NCBI GenBank assembly: GCA_027475525.1
Contig: JAMWFC010000091.1
Coordinates: forward strand, 372,001 to 436,000
DNA length: 64,000 nucleotides
Origin: Macrolepiota albuminosa
Taxonomy: Eukaryota > Basidiomycota > Agaricomycetes > Agaricales > Agaricaceae
Direction of reading: 5' to 3'
The notes under the pieces are model-generated. The model saw only the letters and a list, made by a program, of their open reading frames with translations. It searched no databases and was not told the origin of the DNA. Each line of letters begins with the position of its first letter. Positions within the stretch are counted from its first letter, which is position 1. Shown here one piece after another: positions 42,220 to 53,039 of this stretch. Both the position numbers and the translations under genes were made by a program.

Positions 42220-43327
42220 AGACCGAGCTACGGTCTCGACATAATACGATGGTCAGGCCATTGGTAAGTCAGAGATGGGGGCAATTGGAGAGTCCCCAGG
42301 CTTCCGGAATGGATCAGCAGTCGTGTCATCCATGTCATAGTTGAGGAGGTCATCCTTGGGTGCGGGCTCATAGGAAGTGCCCGATGGCCCTGCTATGGGC
42401 AGGGAGTTGTTGTAGTCCCGGAGGGGGGACAGTGTGAGAGTGGGGTCAACGATTGACCCTGGAGTAGGTAGTTGGGGAGCGGGAAGATCCCCAGTGTCGG
42501 ATGGGTACTGGCGTGTCCAGCATTGCTTATGATTGAGGCGACAGGCCTCGCACACGGAGGTGTCATGCCAGGACAAGGTGGACAGGGCCTCAAACACACA
42601 CATTACCGAGCGACACACGCAGTGAAGGCACTAGGCACCCAGGTTAGCTGTGGGACCATAGGTACAAAACTACTTACCAGCCTGTTACTAACACACCAGG
42701 CATGGGGAGGCAAGCCCCAGGGCCTCACCAACGCCCCCTCAAAGGCCTCCTGTATCACGCCGGCCCACGCGACGCGATGAATGTCTGGGACCTCGGAAAT
42801 GGCTCCCACCGCCATCCCAGAGCAACGGAAACAAGGGGCAACCAGTTTAGGACAAGGAGGGGGAGGGGGATGGGGGGGACGCATGGTCATTCGCGCAAAG
42901 GTGGGTGCAGAATGGCTGGGGCCTGACCCCAAAGAACCCCCAAGACCTGCATCAGGAGCAGGCTCTGGGAGCTGGCTGGGACCCGCCTCCAGAGCAGTAA
43001 TGTTGTGTTGTTCTGAAAAAGGAAGGTCAGCAACGACAAGTGAGCAGCACGGGAAGCACTCATGTTGTTGCATGAGCACTGCCACGTGCTCCCGGTCCAG
43101 GCAGGCTTGGTACCGTGCATCCCGGGCTTCCCAGACCATGAGGGGCGCGACCTCGTTAGTTTGTGGGGGCGTCGGGGAATGTGTCAGCATACGCAACATG
43201 GTTGAGTTTGATGGTAAAATTTTTTTTCGATACGTGGCAAGTCAGGTGCTGGATCCCACAATTGGACCCCGGTCCAAACTACTGGCTACACGCACCTTGG
43301 AGGGTCTCGGCGCTGAGGGGGGGGTGA
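42220..43327 (-). pseudogene. 3' end of G interior and broken first ORF of LTR-A
   Basis: From 43327 to about 42600 this is LTR-A internal sequence: an ORF at 43199-42603 begins MLRMLTHSPTPP and matches the plus-strand reading at 3863 through VWEARDARY, a TTTTTCAG acceptor, and ANDHASPPIP-like text. The next ORF (42618-42253) contains CEACRLNHKQC, a short Cys pattern of unknown role. Between about 42600 and 42220 the owner is uncertain: either more A interior or the 3' tail of G before its polypurine tract. No pol domain is present. Confidence 0.5.
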
Positions 43328-44050
43328 TGTCACGACCCCTCCCCTCCAGACCCACCCCAGGACACCCCCGGAACACCATCCGGGATCCTCCCTCCGACCC
43401 CACAGGACATGCCCTGCCATCACGTGCATCAAGGGCCGCCATCAGCCACCACCAGCCCTGATCAACAATCGGATCACGTGACTCACTTCTGGCCATCACA
43501 CATCACACATCACAGCTCCCTCCACGCCAATTGATCGCGTGCCCCACACACGCAATCCAAGTATACAGTCTCTGCCCACTACTCAATGACTCCCAGAACC
43601 CATCCCAGACACCCTGGAACCCCGAGACCCGGTCCCGTAGTACTTATAGCGTAGTTTCCCATTGTATTTGCTATTGTATTCGCTAGTCTTGATATTAACT
43701 TGAATTGTTGCATGCCCTCTGCTTGATTGGTATGCACTGACTGGCATGCTTTGACTGGCACACTTGAATAATCGCGTGCTCTAAGTTTGGTATGCACTTT
43801 GTGCCTTATCATTTGTTAACCTGGTCTTGTCTTAGAACCCCCGGTTCACGACTTGACCCCCACCCAACCCTTAGCTACCTGAAACCCAAAACCCCTGGAT
43901 CAAGCCCCCTCTCCCGGGACTACCCCTGTCCACGTCTTGAACTCCGGAGTCCTAGCCCCTGAGTTCCAGACCCCTGAGTATCTGTAGATCAAGTCTGCAT
44001 TGTAAGGGCGTTGCTTTCCTGGAAAGCCCCCAACTCAGCGGAACCTGACA
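43328..44050 (-). mobile_element. LTR-A, minus orientation, with interior attached
   Basis: 723 bp from tgtcacgacccctcc to ctcagcggaacctgaca. It is the 5' LTR of a truncated minus-strand A element whose interior begins at 43327. Flanks (ggtga and gatac) do not match, as expected when the other end is lost. It separates the H gag/protease from the G 3' end. Confidence 0.9.
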
Positions 44051-44206
44051 GATACACCCAGTCACATCTGGGTGCTTCCCCTTCTCCAGAGTTCCTTGAA
44101 ACTCTTCCTCCAACATTAGTATAGCCAGCGACTCTGCCGGCAGGCTTCTCAGTGGGACCGGTTTGTCCTCTACCTCCTGTACAGTCGCTCTCTTGTGACC
44201 ATCTAG

Positions 44207-45130
44207 TCAGTTGCATTCATCACACTGCATTTCAGTTGTGCAATAGCGCCTCAGACGACTATCTGTGTCGTTCAACATGACTTTCTCCGCCTTCAAAGGT
44301 GTACCATTTACAACGACCATGTCATTTACGAAGTCCAATGACACCTTGTTCTTACACCTAAATGGCGTACCAATGATCATGTTATAGCGATCAAAATTCT
44401 CCTTGGTCGACGTCTCTGACATCTTTATTCTAACTTCAGTGCCGAACTGCACCATGGCGTGACTCCCTACAGTCCCCAGCTGGAGCATCAATGGCTCCTC
44501 CAGTTCATGAATGCGAATCACATTGATGTGAGCAAACTGGGGCGTAATGCCCATAGTGGGACTCCCTGAGTCCCACAGCGTCCATGCCAGATGTCCATTG
44601 ACATCAACATACATGACCAGGCATTCCTTCTCCTTGGAAGTATAGCGTGGCTGCTGCAACTTATTAGTTGCCTTCTGCAGGGTTACGTGTCTCATTCGGA
44701 TGCGCTGATCTCCACGGCACTCAGTCAGTGCAAACAGGTGTTCCTCCTCATCATCACAAGCATAATAGTCACTGTCGTACATGTCCACTGCGACGTATTT
44801 GTCGCCATCAATCTGGACACTCTCAGCGTCATCCACTTCCAACCTGTCAGCCTCTACCTGTGGCTCTTTCTCCGCTTCTTCAATGATCTCGTCGTCCTCG
44901 TTGTCACTGACAACATCGCTAGGTGCTGCAGCTGTATGGGCCGCTCGGATGTGTGCCTTAGGAGAGGCAGGACATTCCTTAGCAAGATGCCCACTCCTGC
45001 CATAGTTGTAGCATGCCAAAGGGTCTCTGGCAGGCCTTCTCTGGGCCACTCCTGGGCCCCCAGTGGGTTTGCTTGCCATACGCGCTGCAGGCGCTACTAC
45101 CCCTCTTGCCGCTACTTGGTTTTGACCCAA
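44207..45130 (-). pseudogene. Gypsy H zinc knuckle and aspartic protease
   Basis: 307 codons. A knuckle reads CYNYGRSGHLAKEC, with Tyr in place of the second Cys. An acidic linker follows, then YTSKEKECLVMYVDVNGHLAWTLWDSGSPTMGIT, where DSGS is the protease active site, and the conserved YNMIIGTPF near the end of the domain. The reading stays open to CDECN, then broken text up to LTR-A at 44050. RT and integrase of H are absent. Confidence 0.8.
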
Positions 45131-45217
45131 AAAAGGTCAACTATCCTTCGCTGGTAATTGTCCAGCAGGCTTCGATCAAGGCCGTTGGCCTCCAGAGATT
45201 GACTTGCGGACAACAAA

Positions 45218-46378
45218 TCATGGATTGCGATTGTTCTCCATCTCTGTCCGTTTGGCCAGAAAAGTTCCCACCTTCACTGCCTGATGGTTCACGGTTCCTC
45301 GGTGTGAACTATGCTGCTCATAATGGTTTGCAGTCCGTGTCGACTGTTCGTAATGAATGGCATACACCAAAAATTCGGTCACAGTATTGACCTCCAGAGA
45401 CAAATTGTTGTCACGTATTAATGCTCTCCTCATGTCTGCAGGTATTCCATCCAGGAATGTCTCACAAATGGTGTATTTGTCTGGATAGATGGCCATATTC
45501 TGGGCATGATCCACCAGGTCATCATAAAAGGTCTGGACACCAGTCTTAGCATCATACACTGCCTTTCTAAAGGCATCATGAGTTTCCTGCATTGTAGCAG
45601 TGTTGACAAAGCGATTATACAGTCCTATCAGGACTTCTTTAAATGTCCAATGCGGTTTGTCATGATTAATGTGGAGGACATGATGACAGAACCAATTCCG
45701 CACCTCTCCCTCCATAAATTCGTGTAGCATGAATATCCTTTCCTGGTCCATATCGTCTCCACCATAGCAGCAGGCTGCCAGGTGGTAGCAAACGTCCATT
45801 GCCCAGTCCTTCAACTGGGAGAACCTATGTCCTCTGGCATACGCACGTATGTGCTTACCATTGGATTTGCAGGGACTTACCCCAGCAGGAAACTTAAACC
45901 TGACTCCAAGGGAGTTGTCCACCAAATGAGTGAGACGGTCATGCATATGATCCATATGGATCCTGACTGCCTCATTCATTCCAGGCATACTTTCACGCAA
46001 TTCATGAGGTGCAGGCATCAAAAATGCCCAGAGACTGCGAAACAGGTGTTCATTGGCCGTTCTTTCTGGCCGTGGGGTGGGCTGTTGCCTCACTTGTGGC
46101 TCTGCTGGTAATCTACCAGCCTGCCTGTCACTATCACAACAATTATTATTGTCTCGATCGTCATTTCTGCAATCACACCCTCCACCATCGTTATTGCAAC
46201 AAGTTGGCTCCCTTTGCCCGTAGTGGTCACTACTATTATCACTCCCACCTGGATCTCTGTCCAGTTCAGCAGTTCGAGCCGTGAATTGTTGCTGCATGTT
46301 ATCGACAGGCGTTACACCCTCACGCCCTTCAAAGGCTACCCCCTGGTCATCAATCAACGACTCACCATGATCGCGCAA
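45218..46378 (-). pseudogene. Gypsy H gag (capsid)
   Basis: 386 codons, intact apart from context. N-terminus ESLIDDQGVAFEG, Asp/Asn/Cys-rich stretch, then the capsid: FKFPAGVSPCKSNGK, DWAMDVCYHLA, RIFMLHEFMEGEVRNWFCHHV, WTFKEVLIGLYNRFVN and TICETFLDGIPADMRRALI. Ends NRNP just before the knuckle ORF. A separate ORF with LSEVETVMTTP and EEVDEVHIFEEP (46711-46397) is upstream in another frame. Confidence 0.8.
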
Positions 46379-46396
46379 GTTCTGGTTGTGTATCCT

Positions 46397-47765
46397 CTAG
46401 TAATTGACACGTTCATTCCAGTTGTCCACTAGGTGGACACGTCGCACTATGCGTTGTGGTTGCGTTGGCTCCTCAAAAATGTGAACTTCGTCCACCTCTT
46501 CTTTGATAGTCACTTGCTTTTGAGGTGTTTTAACCTCCTGCACTGCAAGTAGTGCCTCTGGCTCTGCCGGAGTCGTCATCACAGTCTCTACCTCAGACAA
46601 TGCCTGCTGAGGCACTCCACTGACAATGCGTTGACGGTTTGTGGCGTTCTGATGCCTAACATAGTCTTGCTGCGACTCATTGGCCTGACGAGGCGCATTA
46701 AGCAACTCCATCGCATCAGCAATTAATGGCGCTCATTGGCGCACACTCATCTCACATTCCACTGAGTCAGCTGGAGTGGCCGTTGAGACTGTGGACCCTC
46801 ATGCTGCTCTGCGCTTAAGGTATTCAACCACTTTGAGTTTGAAAATACGCACAAATAATTTGATATATTCAGTTGAATCTGCACGGGGTACATTGTGGCT
46901 CCTAGCAGCCAGCAACTGTAAGTGCTTTACTACATAAAGCTGCAGACGCTTTCACGTCAATTCCTTTGCAACCGATGGATATTGGTCCAACACCAGCTGT
47001 AACTGGATAGACAAGGTCGAATGCGACCTTTTGCTCTTCTCATCATCTGAGGATTCCAGCTCGGACTCTTAAGTCCATAGCTCTCCTAAGGCCTTCATGC
47101 CTCACTTGCGGCTGTTTGCCGGCCCTTCTGTGCAACTCTGGGATTCCAGGCGCTGGCGACGCCTCTTCCAACCTCACAACCTTGTCATCTTTCCTACTGA
47201 CCACTATTGCTGGTCCTTGCTTCTGCCCTTGTGTTGTCAACGATGACAGTCCTGATTCAGTGGCCGTATCTTCCACATACTCCAAATGTTGTTCCATAGG
47301 TGCAGTCCAGAATGAGGTACTATGCGCAAACGCGCTGCCTTGTACCATTTCCAAGTACTGCATAAGGTCTGGTTGACCCTCGGACTGAGCTGATGAGCTC
47401 TTGGGCAATACCGGATACATCAATGAAAGCATTTGGCTTGCTGGCAGCAACAGTCCTGAGACCGCGGATCTCTCTCCTGGTTTACCACCAGGTCGTACAA
47501 TGGACATCATCCATGATACGGATAGCCCACCAGGCATTCCGAAGCTCATGCTGACATCGCAAGGAATTTTTTTGTCCCGCTTTGGCAGGGGTTGGTACAC
47601 TGACGCAGATTGCGTCTTCACAGCTTGAAGCACAGGTAGGTCACCTGTGTCTGCAGCTAGAAACGGAGGATCTGGATCAAGAGAACCAGTCATGGAAGCA
47701 TGTTTTTGACATGATGCCAACAGAAAATCGAGAGGTTTTGATGAGAGTTGCCTAGTCAGTAACAA
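46397..47765 (-). pseudogene. Gypsy H N-terminal gag-like region
   Basis: ORFs 47765-47043 (240 codons, low-complexity Ser/Pro/Gly, no known domain) and 46711-46397, with a broken stretch between (LQLYVVKHLQLLAAR ... EYLKRRAA) homologous to G copy 1 near 41230-41360. It starts about 40 bp after LTR-H. Confidence 0.55.
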
Positions 47766-47805
47766 GCCTAGAGTCTAAAGCTGATAGCAGAAGATTTAAA
47801 AAAAA

Positions 47806-47997
47806 TGTAACCTGTGGTTACAGGCTAGAACTATCTTGTGTGTTCCACACAGTGCTAAATCAGACCGCAGTATTGGATTGACTAGAACTAGAGTAAATAC
47901 AAGATGTTAAGCTTATGTAATACTCTACTGAAGGATTATAGCGTCGTTGACGCTGGTAACAAGTGTGAGTCCGTTCCATATTGTGTACTAGGCTACA
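47806..47997 (-). mobile_element. LTR-H, 5' LTR of gypsy H
   Basis: 192 bp on the minus strand from TGTAGCCTAGTAC to CACAGGTTACA. Shares gtcaat...ggtctgatt.agca.tgtgtg with LTR-G, so the two are sister families. It precedes the H gag region in the right orientation. Confidence 0.7.
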
Positions 47998-48125
47998 GCA
48001 CTTTACGACAGACATTTCAATTAGTTTGGACAGGACTCAGGTCTACTAAGATTAACCATCCCATTGTTTCGTTCTGTTATGCCACTCTCATGAATGCAAA
48101 AAACCACACACTATTCAACAATTAT

Positions 48126-48203
48126 ACAAGGGGGACTTGAACCCTCAAATTGTGCACTAAAAAAGAATATAGACTGACAATATTTTGCTAGACCACAGGA
48201 CGT
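48126..48203 (-). repeat. tRNA-like SINE unit, tandem set member 1
   Basis: Minus strand: cctgtggtctagcaa (A-box-like) at the start and gagggttcaagtcccc near the end, a near-canonical B box (GGTTCAAGTCC at 48143-48133). Confidence 0.7.
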
Positions 48204-48207
48204 TGTA

Positions 48208-48361
48208 AATAAAATTACAACCTTACTTTGTTTATCATACTGTGTAGTAAATAACAATTAGTAAAACGAAGTTGAGTCATGTCTAATAAAATTACAACCT
48301 TACTTTGTTTATCATACTGTGTAGTAAATAACAATTAGTAAAACGAAGTTGAGTCATGTCT
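48208..48361. repeat. Perfect 77-bp tandem duplication (6 of 6)
   Basis: 48208-48284 recur exactly at 48285-48361; the match runs 80 bases. It lies between two tRNA-like units. Confidence 0.95.
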
Positions 48362-48370
48362 AATGTACAT

Positions 48371-48446
48371 TAGCGGAATTTGAACCCATCTTTTGTGCAC
48401 AATATAAAATATCAATGTATCAATATTCCATTGGACCACAGGTCCT
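48371..48446 (-). repeat. tRNA-like SINE unit, tandem set member 2
   Basis: Minus strand: acctgtggtccaatgga (A box TGGTCCAATGG) and gggttcaaattccgc (B box). The body gatacattgatatttta resembles the plus-strand units near 16380-16540. Confidence 0.7.
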
Positions 48447-48540
48447 TATCAAAAATCAGTATAGTGTACATGTAGTGCAAAAATGCAGCAGTATAAAAAG
48501 ACACCATTATACGTCATTAAGGTGGATTAGGGGAGTCTGG

Positions 48541-48613
48541 ACTAGAGGAGTCAAACCCCCCACTCCACACAATACTGAAAATTGAGTGAGTTGGATCAAC
48601 TACCACAGGCGCT
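48541..48613 (-). repeat. tRNA-like SINE unit, tandem set member 3
   Basis: Minus strand: gcctgtggtagttgatc (A-box-like) and gggggtttgactcctct (B-box-like). Linked to member 2 by a spacer with gtacatgtag.gcaaaaatgca and taaggtg.a.tagg. Confidence 0.65.
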
Positions 48614-48695
48614 TACTACAGGTCAGTACGATGTACATGTAGAGCAAAAATGCATCTGTATAAAAACACATCATTAGATCCCGTTAAGGTGAAGT

Positions 48696-48768
48696 AGGAG
48701 AAGTAGAGCCCACCACTGTACACAATATTGAATATCAATAAATGAATATTCCACTGAACTACTGGGAC
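48696..48768 (-). repeat. tRNA-like SINE unit, tandem set member 4
   Basis: Minus strand: ccagtagttcagtgga and a weak B-box remnant gtgggctctact. The same spacer (gtacatgtagagcaaaaatgc) precedes it. The most degraded of the four. Confidence 0.45.
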
Positions 48769-49479
48769 TGGTTGCACCGCTGACATCAGCTGGCTCACAT
48801 GCTGACATCAGCTACTGTCTGCTGGCATGCCAGTAGACAGCGGACACTCATGCACCCTCTTCTGCCCTTCCCTCTCTTTCTTCCCAGTGCCATCCTCTCC
48901 ACTCTTTACACTACCTCACACACCACCCTCATCCACCACATGCACCTGCTTCCTTCCTTCCTCCTGACCTGACATACGACATCTGCTATGTTTGCTGGCA
49001 TATCAGCAGACACTCATGCTCCTCCTCTTTCCTCTTCCTCCTCTTTCTCCCCATCCCCATTCCTCTCCCACCACCTCCCATGCTCTCCAAGATGCCACCC
49101 CATATAGCAGATGCCCACGCGCTCCATTTCCTTCTCTCCTGCCCTGATGCCAGATGATGCTGGACGATGCCAAGGGTTGCTGACAGATTTCTGTCGATGC
49201 CAACAGATACCAGCAGATATCTAGCAAATGCCAATAAATGCCAATGAATGCCAATGGATGCCAGCAGGTCACGATGGCTGCTGATGAACTCTGACAGATG
49301 CCAGCTAATGGCCAGCTGATGGCTGCTGATGCCAACGCCCCTTTTAAGCCACAAAAACTCTTTTGGGAGGTATGCCACCCCCTTTCACCTCAAAAAATCC
49401 ATACAGAAACCTGCAGAAACATAGGTGGGCATTCATTCATTGTGTTATCCAACCTTTGAATCTATCTGTTAGTAACAGA

Positions 49480-49556
49480 CCTGTAGTGCAATGGTTAAAT
49501 GTGTGTTCCATTGCTGGAGGCTTTTCCAAGGCTGGGAGTTCGATTCCCCCCACAGG
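49480..49556 (+). repeat. tRNA-like unit with good A and B boxes
   Basis: A box tagtgcaatgg at 49484-49494, B box gagttcgattc at 49536-49546. Ends cctgt (49480-49484) and acagg (49552-49556) can pair as part of an acceptor stem, and tgggag/ccccc flank the T loop with one mismatch. The length is tRNA-like. No clear anticodon arm, and related copies are all degenerate, so I call it a SINE head rather than a tRNA gene. Confidence 0.6.
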
Positions 49557-50181
49557 CATATAGCAAGCAAGGCAAGTTACCTTTTTCTTTGGTCCAACCA
49601 GCCTCTGTGGACCTGCGTAGGCCTCTGTGGATGTCTGCTGGTGCCCTGCACAGGCCTGCATGAGCCCACATAGGTTTGAGTCCATTGACGTATGTTTGCA
49701 TGGATGTCCACTGGTGGCTTGCATAGGCCTGCGTAGGTCTGCAGGGCCCTTTCATGGACGTACACTGGCATTGGGAGTGGGAAAAGGAGAGAAGGGGAGG
49801 TGCGCAGCCTTGAATTATTGCAGGGAGGAAGGAAGAGAGAGAGAAGTGGGGAACCTTGAGAAGAGTTTATTTTATGCCATGACGTCTGCCAATGGAGGAG
49901 GTTTTCACTTGTGCACTGATGCCCACCAGTGGCTGCTGACACACATTGACATCTGCTAGTGTTTGCTGGCATCTGCCAGGCCTGCATGCACATGTATGTG
50001 CCTGTCTTTTATTGATCCACTAGACCATGTCATACAGCACATTGTGACATGTCCACAGCTCTGTATTCTATGGCACTGTGGAGACTGCTCTGCTCCAGTG
50101 TAGTGGACTCTGCTGGACATGTATGGTACAGCACAAAGCAAGCTCCTATACAATGTATGATATGTACCATTGTGATGTCTC

Positions 50182-51012
50182 TATGTGGCAAAGCTGTTGT
50201 CCACATGTGTTAAAGCAAAGCTGACTTACCTAATGGAGAAGCACAATGTTTTGCCCAAACATCAGTTTGGAGGCAGGCTGAGCAGGGCAACAATAAACTT
50301 TATCAAGAACACATGGCACCAGAACAAAGAAGTGGTTGCCTTGTTTCTTGATATGAAAGGAGCATTCTCAAATAAAGTCCCAGAGATCTTAGCACATGAC
50401 ATGTGTGCCAAGGGGGTTCCAGAGGAGGTGGTGGGGTGGTTCAAACACAAGTTAAAGAGACAACAAACAGTCATCACATTTGATGATTTCAAATCTGGCA
50501 TAGTTCTAGTGCAGAGCAGGCTTGATCAAGGATGCAGTACCTTAGGCCTGTGCTATAATTTCTACAATGCAGGACAGATAAAAGGGGCCAAGGAATGGAA
50601 AGGTAAGTTGGCAGCATCATTTGTGAATGACACAGTGATAGCGGCAGAGAGAGAGGACATGAACAATGCTGCAAAAAAGGTAGAGGAGATGATGGCAAAA
50701 GAAGGGGGTGCAGGCACATGGGCAGTAAGCCACTTCTTACTGTATGAGACCCAGAAGTTTGTGAGGGTGGGCTTCTTGAGAAGGCAGGTAGAGGCACAAG
50801 GAGGCAGCACAAAGACCAGGCCAGTGGACAGACTAAACATCATGGTCTTGGGCATTTGGATCAAAATAAAGGCAACACACAAGTTTCTAGAGGTTCTCTT
50901 GAATCAAGAATTGCAGTTCAGCAAGCATGCTGCCTATGTGCAGAGCAAGGGCATGGCTCTGGTCATGCAAACAAGGAAGATGATAAAAGTCTACAAGGAG
51001 GTTGGGGGCAAG
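50182..51012 (+). pseudogene. LINE RT fragment
   Basis: 279 codons, one open frame, homologous to 33560-34370 of the full LINE: QFGGRLSRATINFIKN, LFLDMKGAFSNKVPE, VPEEVVGWFKHKLK, QSRLDQGCSTLGLCYNFYNAGQIKGA, THKFLEVLLNQEL. The active site FADD is here FVND, so it cannot be catalytic. Both ends are truncated: the left side joins repeat M and the right side stops at LTR-E. CpG-poor but without stops, which is odd for a dead copy. Confidence 0.88.
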
Positions 51013-51299
51013 TGTCAGAATTAAATTTGCATGTGCCCATGTCTCATCCTTATTTTATTTTTATTTTATAGACATCTCTATTTTATTTATGGACATTTGT
51101 TATTTTGTCGGTACTTCAGACATTCATGGTACTTGTGATTATATCTACACAAAAGACTATTATGTTATTATTTATTCTTAGAAAGTATGGACTATTCTAG
51201 CCACCTTAAATTAATATAAAAGAAAGCATGTATTCAATAGAAAGACTTAACTTGGATATTTTTGGTTTCTCAATTTGATTTTTAAGTCAAATTCTGACA
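51013..51299 (+). mobile_element. 5' LTR of gypsy E
   Basis: 287 bp from tgtcagaattaaattt to caaattctgaca, with 11-bp inverted termini. It shares gcatgtgcccatgtctcat, ggacatttgttattttgtc and gattatatctac with the 3' copy at 57514-57701. Confidence 0.88.
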
Positions 51300-51719
51300 T
51301 TATATCCAAGTTCCTCACTCAGCCAAGGTCCCTAGCTCATTGTAGCAAGCATTGTCCTTGCTGTTTCCCCTCATCTTCACTAACATTCACCTTAATATTG
51401 ACACTCACCTTATCTCTCACATATCTCTACTCCTCCATACTAATTGTGTAATCTATCAGACCCAAGTACATTTTATTTCTTATTATTATCTTCATCACCA
51501 TTTGCCAGTGCTGCTAATGGGTAGTCAGTAAATAGCGAGGAACCCTAGTCAGTATGTACAAAAGGGTTGCTCCAAGGCACTCTCTAGAGCTGAATGGTTG
51601 GGCCTGTATTTTTAAGTGAGCCAGCCTTTTCTACACTAGTGCAATAGGCGGTAGTCACTCCATTGAGCCTGGGTATTTAACAACTGCTCTCTGGTTTATC
51701 GGTGTGAACATGCATCGCT

Positions 51720-52900
51720 TATGGCCAAAGAAGATCTTGACAGCTTCCTTCATGTGCTGTCCAAAGGCACCCAGTCAGCTGATTGAGTAGAATCCTCACT
51801 TGCATACGTGTAACAGCATATTTCTACCACCATATCCAACTCTGACAAACAGATCAATATCCTCTGTGTAGAAATTACATCTATTCTCAAATCGATAAAC
51901 AACCTTATTCCTGCATGGAGCAACACAGCCACCAACCTTGATGCTACAGCACAATCTGTAGCCCAGCTTGTGGCAGCTACAACCGAATCTGCTTCTGCCT
52001 GGCCTACCAGCAGTTTTCAGCAGCCACAGATCAAAGTTGCTATAAATCTGAGATCTGTTCTCCTCTCCAATGAATTCAAGAGAACTAGAGATAAAGCTGC
52101 TTATTTTTTACATGCTTACAATTAATATTTTGCACAAGCTAAAATTTTATGTGACGAGGTCAAGATAGCCACCAGTTTAGCATTGATGAAGCAAGATAGC
52201 CACCAGTTTAGCATTGATGAAGCAAGATAAAACTAGCAAATAAGTGGAAAACTAGTTAGAACTTATACAGGATGAACGAGATGGAGTGCTGGTTATCTGA
52301 ATTCAGTTAAGCTTTTAAAAATCATTTTGGTGATCAAACACCCCAGGAAACTGCAGCTTTCAAGATTCAAATAGAAATAAGCATGCAGATGAGTATAACA
52401 TGGAATTTAACAACTTAAAGAATGACACTCAATGGAACGAGGCAGCTCTGCTTGACTGCTACAAACTTGGTTTAGAAAAGAGCCTACTCATGAAGATATA
52501 TCAGTGTGACCCCCTTCCAAGCAGCTTGCAAGAATGGCAGGATAAAGCTGACTTACTGGACAGACAGTGGAGATAGTCAAGGATTACAGCAGGGAGAGTG
52601 GAGGAGGAGTGATGTGGAATGAAGAGAAATAAGAATTTTCAGACATCTATCACCAACCAAGTTCGAACCCCTGCTTCCACAACCAACTTCAATACCAACA
52701 GTATTACGGTCCCAGCTGCAGATGCTATGGATATTGATGGCATGCATAAATGTGGGGCATCTACTTGCTATAATTGCAACAAGGTAGGGCACATTGCTTG
52801 AAATTGCCACTCTCCGAAGGTTATTAAGGTTGTTGATGTGAGAGAAATGTCAGACAAGATGAAGAAAGCTGTTGCAACCCAGCTTTGTGAACAGGGTTTT
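51720..52900 (+). pseudogene. Gypsy E gag, broken
   Basis: Translation pieces (AKEDLDSFLHVLSKGTQSAD, QINILCVEITSILKSI, ATNLDATAQSVAQLVAATTESA) suggest a helical N-terminal part. The zinc knuckle CYNCNKVGHIA...C near 52765-52805 is interrupted by a stop. A 31-bp tandem duplication at 52161-52222 disrupts the middle. The match to a capsid is weak; the call rests on position and the knuckle. Confidence 0.6.
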
Positions 52901-53039
52901 TAAACAGCCCACCAGGTGGCTAAATGGCAGGGCTAACTAACAATTCTGATTTGGACATTAACTTAATTATTTCTGTATATAGTCAATAAGAATATTTTGT
53001 GCTTAAGCCAGAATTTAATGCTAAAGAACAGGAAAAGAA

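Larger units (their letters stand above)
48040..50165 (-). repeat. Repeat M, copy 2
   Basis: Reverse complement homologue of 14829-16600. It includes the four minus-strand tRNA-like units, the plus-strand unit at 49480, the tgctggcat/cagcagac blocks (48780-49340, 49610-50000) and the end block with catagaatacagagctg (minus). No gene; the ORFs here are from simple-sequence-like repeats. Confidence 0.6.

Noticed and set aside
42253..42618. Zn2-C6 transcription factor
   Set aside because: CEACRLNHKQC has only part of the cysteine pattern and lies in a retroelement fragment.
49480..49556. Functional tRNA gene
   Set aside because: T-stem mismatch, no clear anticodon arm and several degenerate relatives nearby; a SINE head fits better.
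52161..52222. 31-bp tandem duplication
   Set aside because: A real local duplication in gypsy E gag but of ordinary kind; not related to the 77-bp series.
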